Of a stretch of 64,000 nt of DNA, positions 11,417 to 23,086 are shown in pieces; within the stretch, counting starts at the first letter, position 1; every line of letters begins with the position of its first letter. This DNA comes from Aristolochia californica (Eukaryota > Streptophyta > Magnoliopsida > Piperales > Aristolochiaceae). Below the pieces are notes generated by a model. That model had not been told where the DNA came from. It was given only the letters and a program-made list of their open reading frames with translations, and did not search any database. The position numbers and the translations under genes are program-made. The DNA lies in NCBI GenBank assembly GCA_029961685.1, contig JARWKL010000015.1, positions 24,583,220 through 24,647,219 of the forward strand. The letters run 5' to 3'.

Positions 11417-13589
11417 ATGGTGAATCAATTCGGGGAGCCGGAGGGTCGGCCGGCGTGGCTGCGGGGCCTCATGACGGAGACGTTCTTCGAGCTATGTGTG
11501 ACCCACGACTCCGCCCGGAAGAACGAGAAGAACATCTTCTGTTTGTGCTGTTGCAGGAGCATTTGCTCCAATTGTCTCCCTTCTCATCGCTCCCACCCCC
11601 TCTTGCAGGTACTGTGTTACGGCTTCCACGACTTCAATTCTCCTCCGTTGCCAAATTCTCGTCTTCTTCTCAGCGACGCTTCCTCCGTGCTGAATTTGAT
11701 TGAGTTCTGTCTCTGCTCGGCTGGTTTCGTCAGTGCTTTAGTAGTGGGTGTTTCTGAGATCCATCGATTCGTTTCCATTCCACTAGGTTTTTTTCTTCTT
11801 CTTCTTGTAATTAGAGTATGGGATATGACCTGTTTGTTCAATTCCGGTTATCATTTTGATTATTTAATTCCGTCTTCAACAGACCATCACGAGTCGCATT
11901 CACACCAGCTCTTCTCTATCGATTTTCTTGCTTTATTGCTTTAAATCATTTTCATTCTTGTCAAACAAGTTTTAATTTACTTTTTCTTCTGAAGCATCCC
12001 ATCCCAGTCCTTCGATTCTCGTCTCTTTTTCTTCTTCTGCTTGCGCCGATGATTTCCCATGGACACTGGATCTTCATTCGTAATTAATTATGTAAATATT
12101 TTAATACTTTATTTTCCGAATTTCCGTCGTAAATTGGGGCCGCCGCAGTGTTTTTGCCCTTTTTTTCCTCTCAACTCTCTTTTTCTTTAATTTTTTCCGA
12201 GGAATTTAATTTCCTCGTTTCATCTTCTCTGAATTTTTTTGAATTTCGAGTATCTGTCCACGACTTCGGTCAATTTACCACTCTGCAGTTTTCCTGGAAT
12301 AAAACTTTCAATTTGTCGTTATCGGGAATTTAATTTCTTCCCATTTCTCACATATTTCTGTCTTTTTTCCATCAATTTCCCATCCGGGGACGGTTCCTTT
12401 TTTAAATCGCAAGTCGGCGCTTCGCCGCCTTCGTGCAAGGGTCATAACCGTCATTTCTTCGTCCGTCCAGTCTTGAACTAAGCACACATTAAAAAACCAA
12501 AATCTAAATAATTACTGACGCATACACCATTTATTCGGTGCATGCACCTCAGATGGCCGATATTCACCGCACCTCTCTTCTAATTAATCGGGCAGCTAAT
12601 CGGATTCATCGTGGAGGACAGCGATTGGTGTCAGGCTGTGGGCCTGTGTACATATTGTGGGCCATGGGATGGGTTTGAGTAAGGGCAGTTACAGTATCTT
12701 ACTCAGCTAATCATTGCTTACAACCATAATTAGTCAACGTTGGACCTGAAAGATGCCTTTGACTGGCACAGGGCGTCAGAGTCTGACGTGTCAGATGTTT
12801 TCAGTGGGCCCCTGGCCCTCGCGAGACACCATGGTTATCTTAATCTCCTTTTTTCATTAATATGATTGTTTAACAGGTGAGGAGATACGTGTACCATGAC
12901 GTGGTTAGGTTGGATGATCTGGAGAAGCTGATTGACTGCTCTTACGTCCAGGTATGTATTACACAATGTGGTTTGTTTGCTGTAATTGGGTGATTAACGT
13001 AATTGGGATTGATTTTTGGTAAATTGCAGCCATACACGATCAATAACGCGAAGGTGGTGTTTTTGAATCAGAGGCCGCAGACGCGGCCATGTAAGGGGTC
13101 GGGGAACATTTGCCTGAGCTGCGAGAGGCTGCTGCAAGAACCTTATCACTACTGTTCTCTCTCCTGCAAGGTCATGATTGGAGGTTTTTTATCTTCTTTT
13201 GATGGTAATGTTGAACATGTTATGATTTTGGTACGGCGATGCAGGTGGAGGGAGTCGTGGATCACGCGGGGAACCTGTCGAGCATTCTGTACATGACGGA
13301 CAATGAGTCGGAGTTCGCATTCTCCCAGTTCGAGGGGCTGCGGATGGATGGGACGGACGTGGAGGACGGCGAGACGACGCCCAGCTCCGTCTTGGAGGGT
13401 TCGTTGCAGTACCTGGAAGGCTCCTCCTGCTCCAGCTCCAGCAGCAACCCCAGGCTCGGCGGCAATCCGGGTGTCTGTGAGGATTCCGAGGTGGTGGTCA
13501 AGAAGAAGAAGAACAACGGGCTTTTCCCCAAGATTATGATATCTCTGAGCAGGCGTAAAGGAGAGCCTCACAGGTCTCCTCTTTCTTAA
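11417..13589 (+). CDS. PLATZ-type zinc-dependent transcription factor
   Basis: Four exons, all joined in phase 0: 11417-11608, 12877-12951, 13030-13170 and 13245-13589; 250 aa. The PLATZ signature is complete: Cys27-x2-His30-x11-Cys42-x2-Cys45-x4-Cys50-x2-Cys53-x3-His57-x2-His60 in exon 1, and Cys117-x2-Cys120-x10-Cys131-x3-Cys135 in exon 3. Between them lies the conserved RRYVYHDVVRLDDLEKLIDC stretch (exon 2). The C-terminus is Ser-rich and then basic (KKKKNNGLFPKIMISLSRRK), a likely nuclear-localisation tail. PLATZ proteins are plant-specific nuclear regulators that bind A/T-rich DNA and act mainly as repressors, with roles in seed and stress programmes (family knowledge). The GC-rich exons contrast with a T-rich 1.27-kb first intron. 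The start is the first ATG downstream of the TATA box. Confidence 0.95.
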
Positions 13590-16500
13590 AACAATGGAGA
13601 GAGACATCAAGACAGAAAAACAGAAGTACAGGAGTCGCCATTGTTCTGATTAATATCGAGATAGTCTTATTGAACTAAGTAATATTAGTTGTTGTTATTA
13701 TAATCACCATAATTTTTATTTTACTTTTGGTTTTTGTGGGAAGACGGGCCGGTAAGAGTCCTGACTGTACTGTGGACTAGCTGCTCATGGTTGGAGGAAG
13801 GGGAAGGGGCTGCAGTGTCCATTACTAACCCGGTGGCCGAAAGGCCTTTATGCCACCAATTTTGTAATCTCTTGTAATGGAATGCGCGTTTATATAAAAT
13901 ATATAATAATTATAAATATTCTCAATCTTTCATCATTTTCATGGCTTAATTTTCATCCATCGTCTTCTTTAGCGAGAGAGAAGGAAGGAGTAGGACATGC
14001 ATGTGATCAGACTAGCGGGAACGAATACAAAGCACATAGAAGGGGAAGACGGCCGTGCCAACTGCCAACCGGCAACCGGCAACCGGCAACCCGTGACGGA
14101 GGGGTGGTGAGGATGTCTTCGCCGACCGTACGCGAGGCCGGCAGTGGGTCAGGCGATTTTTACTGGAACGAAGCAGGTTTCCTGAAAACTGGGAAAATTA
14201 AATAAAGAAGGAAAGAAGGGAGTGTTTGTTTTTGGCGCCATTGTTGATGGAATCGAACGGGTTTCGAAATAAAAGGTTGTTGTAGCAGGCAGGAATGGAT
14301 TATCTTTGGGTTGACTAGGAAGGACAAGAGGGCTCCAAATTGCGAAGAGCTTCTCGAGGCCAAATATGCAGCGATTGCACATTGATTCTCGAGATGACAA
14401 AAGGGAAAGTGACGACGACGCTGGTCAAGAACTGGCGTTTTCGTCCGCTGTAGTCTGTATTTCTCCTCATTCTTTAATTTTTCGAAAAAAAAATCAAATT
14501 AAAAATATACCCTAATCCAAGGATGGGCTCACCTATCCCATGCTATATCTAATGTTATTTATTAATTTATATAATATTTTTATTTGAAATAGGAAACTTG
14601 AAGGATTAATTTGATGCATCGTAAGAAATGTGATGAACTCAGGAAATTGTTGTTTGCAAACACTAATGTAAGATTTATAATGCATATTAATTGAAATTTT
14701 GTCACTAATTAAACCAATGTGTAGCTAATTTAGGATCCAAATCTTAAAATCTTCGTTTTTGTTGTTATACTTGGTCTAATTTTTATAATCGAAATTTCCA
14801 ATTTTATCGTTTTTCTTTCTTAATATCTCTCAGCTTTGAATACCCTCTCGATTCGACCACTAATTCAACTTTCATCATCTTCTGGAGCTGAAATCTTCTG
14901 AATACCAGATCGAACCAGCCTTACCCCATCTCCCCAATTGAGATTTCTCTCCGGACCCGATGCTGGCCTGTCACAATACAGGTGTAGAAATCTCCACTCA
15001 CTCGGAGAGAGCAGAAGACGAGTAGACGAAGATGCTGCAGAGACAGATACAACTGCGACAGGAGCAGCCATTCCTACGTCTCCCTTTCTTCGTCAAGAGG
15101 AAGGCGCTTAAGAAAGACGACTACATGCAGAGAAACGGAACGATACGTGGAGGGCGAGCTGATGGAGGCTGGCGTGGGCTTGTTATGGGCGCCATGAATG
15201 CCCATGCAGCGGGAAGCAGAGAGATAGGTTGCGGCCTCGCCGTTCAAGGTGTGAACAACTTCGAGAAGGGAGGAGAGAAAGAAACAATTTGCACAAGTGG
15301 GGGTTGGTCGATTCCATTATTTATACGCCGTAGGCGTCATGTCACCTGAAAAGGGACGTCGTTTCCCAGTGGGTTCCGCAGTCTTCTCCCTCCTTTTGGA
15401 GGCAACGCGCAAATGACATTCACCTTGAAATTCACAGTCATGGGCGGCAGACGCAGAAGCAACAGCAGGAGGCAGCACCTCAGGAGACGACGCGGTCCGG
15501 CATTGGGCGTGAAAGGAGCGCCATGTGGTATTCTTCTCTCATTGGACCAAATACAAACACCTTGACGGCACACACGTCGTCGTCTCGCCGGCGTCGGCCA
15601 GTCGTACAGAGAAACTTCACGGGACCACCCTATTGACCCTTTTGGAAACCGGATTCGTAATTTTAGTGATTATTCCGCCATTATAGACTTCTTATTTCCT
15701 GTGGTGCGGTTGTTTTATTAAACTTCGCCAGTCACGCAGTCTGCACGTAAATCGATCAGGCTTGAACTAATTAAATCCTCGATTACAGAAGCTGAGTTAC
15801 GGATTATTATTTTTCCTGTTTTAGCTATCTGGGTTTGGTACTTGTGTCGAGACTCGAGATCTATGGAAGAACACCGAGTCACCGACTATGGATGAGAAGC
15901 AGGGACCAAGGCCTTTTCTGGGCGATGAAAATGCCTCGTCTGCTCGATAGAATTTGATACAACCCAGATAGTTCTTATTCTTTAGGTCATAATCTGTATT
16001 ACAGAACTGATCACTGATGAAGCTTTACTGGGACTGTCTGGCGATTTTCTGGAGTTTCTTGTTTTGTCTCACTCTTTCTTGCTGAATTCAAAGTTCACGC
16101 CTGCTTTACAGCTTAGGCTCCCCGTACTCACCCGTAACCTTTTTCCACTCATCAGTCTCTGATGATTTCATGGGTAAACTATTAAGAAAACCATTCATCT
16201 GAGACGATTCCCGTTACTGTAAATAACTATTTTCAGCCCAAGGAAGAAGCCGAAAGAAACGCAGTCAAACTGTTTTTGAGAAAAGCCTTACAGCTTCAAC
16301 AAGGGATTCATTCCTTTTTTATCGAGACCCTTTTCCTGTTTATCTACAGTTTCTCCGCCAACCCTACTTCATGCACTGTTCTTGATACAGAAAGACACCG
16401 AACATGGAAGGATGGCAGTATCTAAGTGAGATGACAGAGAAAATCCAAAGGGTTCTGGTTTCAAGGGATTTGAATGATTTCTGCCAGAGGGGAGATTGGG

Positions 16501-17754
16501 AGCAGTCCCTATCTGAGTAGAGCAAAGGGTTATCAGCTGAGAGTTCCCACTGGTTTTTTTATTTTAAAATTTATTTTGCTGTAACAAGTCCCCATGATTC
16601 TTTATAAAGCCTACACATTTCTAGCTTTCTATAGGGAGTTTAGGGAGTTTTGACTTGAAAGCCCTAGTTTCTTCTCTGTCCATTCAAACCCTGGTTTTTC
16701 TCTTTATTTTTATTTTTTTTGAAAAAGCCCTAGTAGCAGTGGTTGTTTGTTGGCTAGCTGAATCAATTCACAGGCTTTTTGATCGCCTCCCCCCTCCTGA
16801 ATTCCCTCCTGAATTGAATAAAGGGTATTCTAATCAATTTGAACAAATCTCCATGACCACAAGCTTCGGCTCCAGCTCTGCTCTCCCCTCACTAACTCTT
16901 TAGAGGAAGCAGCAGAGTCTGATCCAGACGAAAGAAAGGAAGAAGCCATGGCAGCTTTCCACGTGCCTCAACACCCTCATTCACTCCCTTGGCGGCTTCC
17001 TGTTCTCTTTTTGACCACTGAGAGAACTCTTTTTTGTTGTATTATTGAAGCAACAGATGCTTCTCTCTCCTGACCACCCTGTGCATACATTTATTTATGT
17101 GGGCATCATGAAAGAGACAGGGGTTTTAATTAGGGTTTTTGGGGGTGGGGAAGATGGCAAATATCTCCACCACCTCCTCCCTGTGTCCTCTGCCATGCAC
17201 AAGACGGGATATTTCCTTGGGCTATTCAGGTCCCATCATTTTCCCATGCTTCGACCATCTTCCCACAAATTTACCCTTTTTGCCATTCATTTCAAATTTC
17301 AGTATTGCTTACCAATAAGGGCTTATAGTATAGTATTGAATAGTTAAGTATAAATGGAGAGATTAGGGTAAGTGTCTTATCTCATGTTTTTTGCCTTATG
17401 GGGGATGTTTAAAAAATTGAAACATCCACCACCCCTAGATACAATCATAGGGTATTTTTTTTTAAGAAAATAATTGATGATTTTGTGAAAAAATGGTTTA
17501 GTAATTTGATTTATCGTTCTTTTAAAAATGATCGATCGATATAAAATACCTTAAAACCCAAAATACCCACTCTTGGACACAATTTTAGGGAACAAAAGTT
17601 TGGTAAGTGGAATTCATGGAGTCAAGTGGTTACTTGGTTTATATATTAGGGTTTTTTTCAAAAGAAAACTATTTGGTGATGAGGGTAATTTGATAGTTTG
17701 TGGAAGAAGACACATATAGCTAGGGTTCCCATTTTGGAAGAAGTGGCAAACTCT
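13590..17754. other. 3' UTR of PLATZ and long intergenic region
   Basis: PLATZ 3' UTR is probably up to about 13.9 kb. A short AACCGGC tandem repeat lies at about 14065-14092. The only gene-like signal is a small minus-strand frame near 15.0 kb (separate entry). I searched by eye for known miRNA and tRNA sequences in the 15.8-17.4 kb stretch and found none. Confidence 0.45.
14865..15071 (-). CDS. small minus-strand frame with an upstream TATA box, doubtful gene
   Basis: A 68-codon frame starts with ATG at 15071 and opens with an Ala/Ser-rich, organelle-targeting-like N-terminus (MAAPVAVVSVSAASSSTRLL). A minus-strand TATAAATA lies about 250 bp upstream (near 15320-15328), and a donor-like GG|gtaagg occurs about 49 codons in, so this could be a first exon. 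No downstream exon was found. It may be a broken gene. Confidence 0.2.
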   Translation of the reverse strand: MAAPVAVVSVSAASSSTRLLLSPSEWRFLHLYCDRPASGPERNLNWGDGVRLVRSGIQKISAPEDDES

Positions 17755-18005
17755 AGCAAAAAGTTGTGATCAGTGGCAGATTGCCCAAGCAGACTTTTCT
17801 AAGGCAATAAGAGTCGTCTATCAAAATATAAAACAAAAATAAATAGAAAAAAAAAAAAGAGCAATACACCACATATGGTTCACATACACAGAAGGCAAAG
17901 GTACACCAAATCTCTGCTTCTATGATACCTAGACCCCACATCTGGACCGTTAGGAAAGATTTTCAAGGCAAAGGTGGAAAATGCTTTCATTCACGTGACA
18001 AGCAA
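17755..18005 (+). repeat. direct segmental repeat, copy 1
   Basis: About 250 bp match the segment at 25015-25337 in the same orientation. Shared words include GATTGCCCAAG, AGTCGTCTATCAAAATATAA, ATGGTTCACATACACA, GTACACCAAATCTCTGCTTC and TTCATTCACGTGACAA. Copy 2 has an extra insert of about 70 bp. The nature of the parent sequence is unknown. Confidence 0.8.
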
Positions 18006-19205
18006 AAATAAGGGTGGTGGTCACATCTTATAATGTATCAAAGAAAAGAAAGGACGAGTACTGAAACTTGAAGAAAACCCAAGTTTGATGGGAATACTGC
18101 CAGGGTGGGTAGTAGACAGAAGAGGAGCTGACTTACCATGGCTGTTTCCTTTCAACTTTCTCAAGAATTATCATGTCAAGGTATAAGAGCTTCACTCTTA
18201 TCTGCAAAAGTTAAATATTAACATGGAGATTTTCTCTTTATATTTGGGGATACTATTGTTAGGGTTATCATCAAGGATCATCAGTTGATATAGAGAAAGG
18301 TTAGAGAAAAACACTTGAGTGTATGAGATTTCTCTTGTAAACTACTTCATCATCATAGTGAATTATTGTTGCGGCGGAAAACAAGACGTAGTCTCACCTT
18401 GAAGCGAACTTTTATAGATCTTTGTAATTTTAGTATTTGATTATTTCTTCTTCCGTGATTATTATTGCTTTTATTAGTATTAAATTAAGGTATCTAATTT
18501 CTAACAATAAGTTTCCTTATCTTTTTACCATCTTGAGAAAAGTAGAAGGTCGACTAAACTCAAAATAAGAAGGGCTTATTGGTAACATTTTGAAACCAGA
18601 GAATCTAGGAATGTGACTAATCAACCGTAAGTAAACCATAAGTGCGTGATAAGTATTTTGAAACAACAGTAAGCACCAAGAAAAACCAAACAATTAAATT
18701 AAAACCAAAATTTCATCATTTTTTCAGTCAAAGGCACATTTGCCCCAATTAGGCTTTAGGAGGTCTTCATATTTGATATGGAAAAATAAACCATTAGAGA
18801 TTTGAAAGAAAATGGAGTAAAAGGCAGTCAAATGACATGACTCAAGCAGACCCATCAAAAGGGGCAGAAAAGTGAGACAACTTCACAAAAGTTCACACAA
18901 GCTAACTAGTTTTATGGGAGCAAAAGATTCAAATGTAATTGGTTTTTTCCCAGTCTATTCTAAGATAAAACACTAAAGCTGATGGAGACATTCTGATTTT
19001 CATGTTAGTAATCAAGAGCATAGTTTGAGAACAAAATAATACAACAAAGGATGCAAAAGAAAAATGAATTTTCAATTCATTTTTTGACTGATTTATGTGA
19101 ATATGGTTTAAAAATAAGGGAACCACATCTAGATCCAACAAAAAAAATACAGCTCAAAGGACAAAATTGTTAAGTTGTTGGATTTAATTAATGCCTTACA
19201 CAGAA
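18006..19205. other. AT-rich intergenic region, no gene seen
   Basis: Only short, low-complexity frames. Nothing recognisable on either strand. Confidence 0.5.
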
Positions 19206-20135
19206 TTAACACATAATTTCATTTTGTACAGACTTTAATCAGTCGAATCATTCTATTTACAGATTAACAATCTAAGAGGCAAACAATTTACTCTTTTTTA
19301 TAATAGTATGTACAAATTTTATTGGCAGATTCAATAGTATGTACAAATTTTATTCTGTTACATACTCTAATCACGCGATTCATTCTATTTACAGATTAGC
19401 AATCTAGGAGGCAAGCAATTTACTATTTTTTTAATATTATGTACAATTTTTTTTTAATTATATGAACAACAGTTGAAACACGTTTTGCCCAAAAATGTAA
19501 AAGAAGGTAGGCTCTGATACCATGTAAAAACGGGAGCAATCTATTTCTAGAAATCTCGATTCAATTAAATAAGACAATGTATATTTATACATTTGTTTTT
19601 ATAAATCTCGGGACTATAATCACGCGTCTACAATTACGCTTAGATTTCTACAATCTCGCTAATTTTTTCTGTCACGCGATTTCATTATGTTACAGACTCT
19701 AATCACGTGATTCATTCTATTTACAGATTGACAATCTAAGAGACAAGTGATTAAATTTTTTTTCAATAGTATATACAAATTTTATTGACAGATTCAATAG
19801 TATATACAAATTTTATTTGATTACAAACTCTAAGCACGCGATTCATTCTATTTACAGATTAACAATCTAGGAGACAATCAATTTACTCTTTTTTTAATAG
19901 CATGTATAGTTTTTTTAATTATATGAACAACAGTTGTAACACATTTTGCCAAAAAATGTACAAGACAGTGGGCTCTGATACCATATAAAAATGGGAGAAA
20001 GGTATTTTTTAAAATTTTGATTCAATTGAATCAAACAATGTATATTTATATAATTGTTTCTACAAATCTCGGGATTGTAATCATGCATAGATTTCTACAC
20101 TCTCACTGATTTCTTCAATCACACGATTTATTCTA
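19206..20135 (-). repeat. 461-bp tandem duplication with tRNA-Met PBS motifs (LTR-retrotransposon remnant)
   Basis: Two diverged copies (about 19206-19670 and 19670-20135) share long blocks such as ATTCTATTTACAGATT, CAATAGTATRTACAAATTTT, AATTATATGAACAACAGTTG and ACAATGTATATTTATA. Each contains GCTCTGATACCA (19511-19522 and 19972-19983, 461 bp apart). This is the exact reverse complement of TGGTATCAGAGC, the primer-binding site used by many plant LTR retrotransposons primed by initiator tRNA-Met. Each copy also has an internal duplication of the ATTCTATTTACAGATT block. The likely origin is the LTR-PBS-leader region of a minus-oriented element multiplied by unequal exchange; no coding part is left. 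Confidence 0.65.
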
Positions 20136-20198
20136 TTATGGAATGACTAGCAATAGGTGAAGAACAACAAATTATCTGAGAGACACATAAGAGAATCT

Positions 20199-20530
20199 TG
20201 TTATGCACACAATAACATTAATTTACTTTATTTTATTTCAGTTAAAGAATTAATAGGCTACATGGGCATTTTTGGAATATTTTATTTATAAGGGTATTTT
20301 TGTAATATTTTATCTTAAACCTTGTAAGGGTGAACCCTATTTAAGAGGTAAGAGTAATGAGAAAGAGAAACATTGATTTAGCATAAAGAAGGTTTTGAAT
20401 TCTCCTCAATTAGCTCAGGGGTGTGCATTTTCCTCAGAGAACCTAGGTTTTCAAGCCTCCCTTTGGCTTAATTTTCGTCTTTCTCTCCTTCCTCCCTACG
20501 AATCCATGTGTCAGATCCGAGACCATAACA
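20199..20530 (+). repeat. 5' LTR
   Basis: 332 bp, TGTTATGCAC...GACCATAACA. It includes an internal promoter-like block (ACCCTATTTAAGAGG) followed by a purine-rich leader, and matches the 3' LTR over nearly its whole length. Confidence 0.9.
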
Positions 20531-20532
20531 AC

Positions 20533-20544
20533 TGGTATCAAAGC
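20533..20544 (+). other. primer-binding site of the LTR element
   Basis: TGGTATCAAAGC follows the LTR end after two bases. It is the initiator tRNA-Met complement with one mismatch (A for G at position 9). Confidence 0.8.
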
Positions 20545-20562
20545 GGGAACACAATGAGCGAT

Positions 20563-20799
20563 TCTATGTCCCAAGAAAAATGGATTGTCATGCACAATCA
20601 ATTGGAAGAAATACGCGCATGGTGTTTAGCATTTGACGTTGTATGGCGTGCAACTTCCATTAAAATTTCTGCAAGGGAGAAACTCTATGCCACAAAAAAG
20701 GTCATACGACCTAAATTGTCCGAGCACAAAAAATTCACAGAAGGAAAGACAGTAGATGCTGTCTCCGACGGGAAGATAGGCCACGGGCCAGAAAAATGA
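20563..20799 (+). pseudogene. leader/gag-like frame of the LTR element
   Basis: The open frame downstream of the PBS has methionines including MSDSMSQEKWIVMHNQLEEI and is rich in charged residues, as retroelement gag N-termini often are. It ends at a stop before any capsid or zinc-knuckle motif. Assignment to gag rests on position only. Confidence 0.3.
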
Positions 20800-21624
20800 A
20801 AAATTTCTCGAGCAGGGAAATCCTCATCTTGCTGTTCACCATCTGAAGTCGCTGTGGACGATTTGGGTGCGACCTCAAATCCAAAATCGGGAACCATGAA
20901 AATCTCCGAGAAGGACCCAGAAAATCCGAAATCAATCTACTCCTGCTCACGGCAAACAAAACTCCTTCCCGAACAAGAGAAAGAAATATTTTTGGCGACT
21001 CTTCCGACCAGGATATGTTTCCAAGAGCCCTCTGTCTCGGATAATCTCCAAACGGTGAAGCCCCAAAGGACTGTTGTTCGCCACCAAAAAAAGTGGAGGC
21101 TCCGTCAGCTCCGTCGGACAAAATTTCAGTGGGCGTTGGCTTCCAAACTCTCACTCTCACTCTCAATCTACCTCTCAGCAGAACAACAGAAACCCAATTT
21201 CCACTACTGTTGGGGTAAGTCTCTGCGACCTATTAATTTGATTCAATCCTTTGGGAAGATAGGAAAAATAATTGTAAGGGTGCATTTTCATTCAATCCTT
21301 CGAAAATTTTCATGTTGTTATTGTTCCCCATCGGAAAACAGTAATGTTGTCTTCGCCAGAGGAAAATACTTCAAAAACAGTAGGGTTGGAAGGGATGAGA
21401 TTGAAGAGTTTATTTTTTTGGATGAAATGTATGTGTAAAGAGTCTGAGGTGCATTTGTCCCAAGGAACCCTTAGGGAACGAAAGGGGGAGCCATAGGATC
21501 CATATGACGATCTATTTGAACTTGGTAATGAAAAACACTGTAACCAAACGACAACAAATCCCCTCCAAGAAAATTTCACCAAAGACTCTGAACTACATGT
21601 AGCTGCCTCACCGACTCTATCGCC

Positions 21625-22064
21625 TCAAGATGCTGACGAGAATTTCAGGAAAATGAAAGAAATGGGGTTCATCCCCAATGTCATTGCAGTGCTAGATGGC
21701 CTATGCAAGGACAATTTGATTCAAGAAGCTATGAAGCTATTTGGGTTAATGCGTAAAAAGGGTACAATCCCTGAAATTGTAATCTATACGGATGTGGTAG
21801 AAGGCTTCTGCAAGGCACTAAAGTTTGAAGATGAAAAATAAGTTTGAAGATGAAAAATGGGTTTTCAGGAAAATGCAAAACAATGGTATATCTCCCAATG
21901 CTTTCAGCTTTACAGTGTTTGTTCATAGATTATGTAAAAGGAAGCAACTGGAAGATAAGATTGGGTTTTGCATTGAGATGTTGGTGGCTGGGCATTCACC
22001 AATTGTTGCTACTTGTATTGGGTTGGTTGATAAGAGATCAGAAGAAGCTCAATGTGTTATTTAG
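21625..22064 (+). pseudogene. captured PPR-repeat fragment
   Basis: Translations read as pentatricopeptide helices: KMKEMGFIPNVIAVLDGLCK, EAMKLFGLMRKKGTIPEIVI, YTDVVEGFCKA, then FRKMQNNGISPNAFSFTVFV and HRLCKRKQLEDKIGFCIEML. The frame is broken at about 21839 by TAA, where a stretch of about 20 bp (GTTTGAAGATGAAAAAT) is duplicated in tandem; the downstream part resumes in a different frame. PPR proteins are normally organellar RNA-binding proteins; this piece covers only about four repeats and cannot act as one. Confidence 0.7.
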
Positions 22065-22689
22065 AGGTTGAGAGAAATGGCAAAGGGTAGGGGCTCAAGT
22101 AGATAAATTGGTTGGATTATGAGTTTGGACTTTAGTTGTTGTTGTTGTGGCAATAGAAAAATGGACTCAAAAGAAAAAAATAAAACCGATTAGAAGTGAT
22201 GAAGATGAGCAACACCTAGAATATGTAGAAAATGAAAATGAATCACAGGGTGCATCTATAGCTCATGAGAATCAAGGACATGTAGCAGTGATTATTGTTG
22301 TTCAGATCTATGAACACAAATTGGTCAACAGAACACTAATAGGTCCATCTTTAGGCCAGTACCATAGCAGTGTTTATTGGAAGAATGAAAGTTCCACCTA
22401 TTGTTCCAGCTCACTCCAATGCATTGCTGGATTGTAAGACATTGTTTTGACACTGCAGAACACAGTGTTGCCAACAGTGCCACTGCTGAACACAGTGCTG
22501 ATAATTCTGCAAGTAGTAGCAGCAGTGACTTATGACGCACAATTATCTGTTGTTGTGGGCACAACATATAGTCCTTTGCAGGATGTAGCTAATTTTAGCT
22601 GAACAGGGACAACAACAAAAATAATTTATGTTCTTACTGCATGTACCAGTAGTGGAGCTCTTGAGCCCAAGATGATGTTGATATTTATT

Positions 22690-22962
22690 ATTGCTGCTGT
22701 TATTGCAGTGAAGATAAGGGCACCCCAGCAAAAACTACAAACTGCAAAATATAATGCACCTGAGCACCACCTGGGAAATTCTGACTTTGACCAAATGAGA
22801 CAAGACTTGAATGTGCTTGTGCATGGGGGGAACATTGATGCTGCTCATGGTGTATTCAATGGATTACCAGTCTTTGATCTCATCTCAATTGAAATCATAT
22901 GTGGCAGAGTTATCTTTGGTAAAGATTGTCTTAATACCATTGATTTTGAGAAGTTCTCGTAG
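22690..22962 (+). pseudogene. second PPR-like fragment
   Basis: The frame contains VLVHGGNIDAAHGVFNGLPV followed by FDLISIEIICG, resembling a PLS-class PPR unit (NMYxKCGNIDxARxVFDxMP, RDxxSWxxMI). It ends at a stop. The match is to one repeat only, so the assignment is tentative. Confidence 0.4.
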
Positions 22963-23086
22963 CCATATTTTGAATGTTATGCTGTGGGGAATGATTTTTA
23001 TGACTGTTGACGGGAAAACTATTAAATTCTGGGCGGCTTCTGAATAGAGTATAAATGATGTTGATGTTTTGACACTGCAGAACACA

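Noticed and set aside
15850..17350. Possible miRNA precursor in the long intergenic region
   Set aside because: I compared the stretch by eye with conserved plant miRNA sequences (miR156, 159/319, 160, 164, 166, 169, 172, 390, 393, 396 and others) and found no match with a complementary arm.
20735..21166. 143-codon minus-strand frame inside the LTR element
   Set aside because: Antisense to the element, compositionally odd (Arg/Ser/Phe rich), with no retroelement or host motif.
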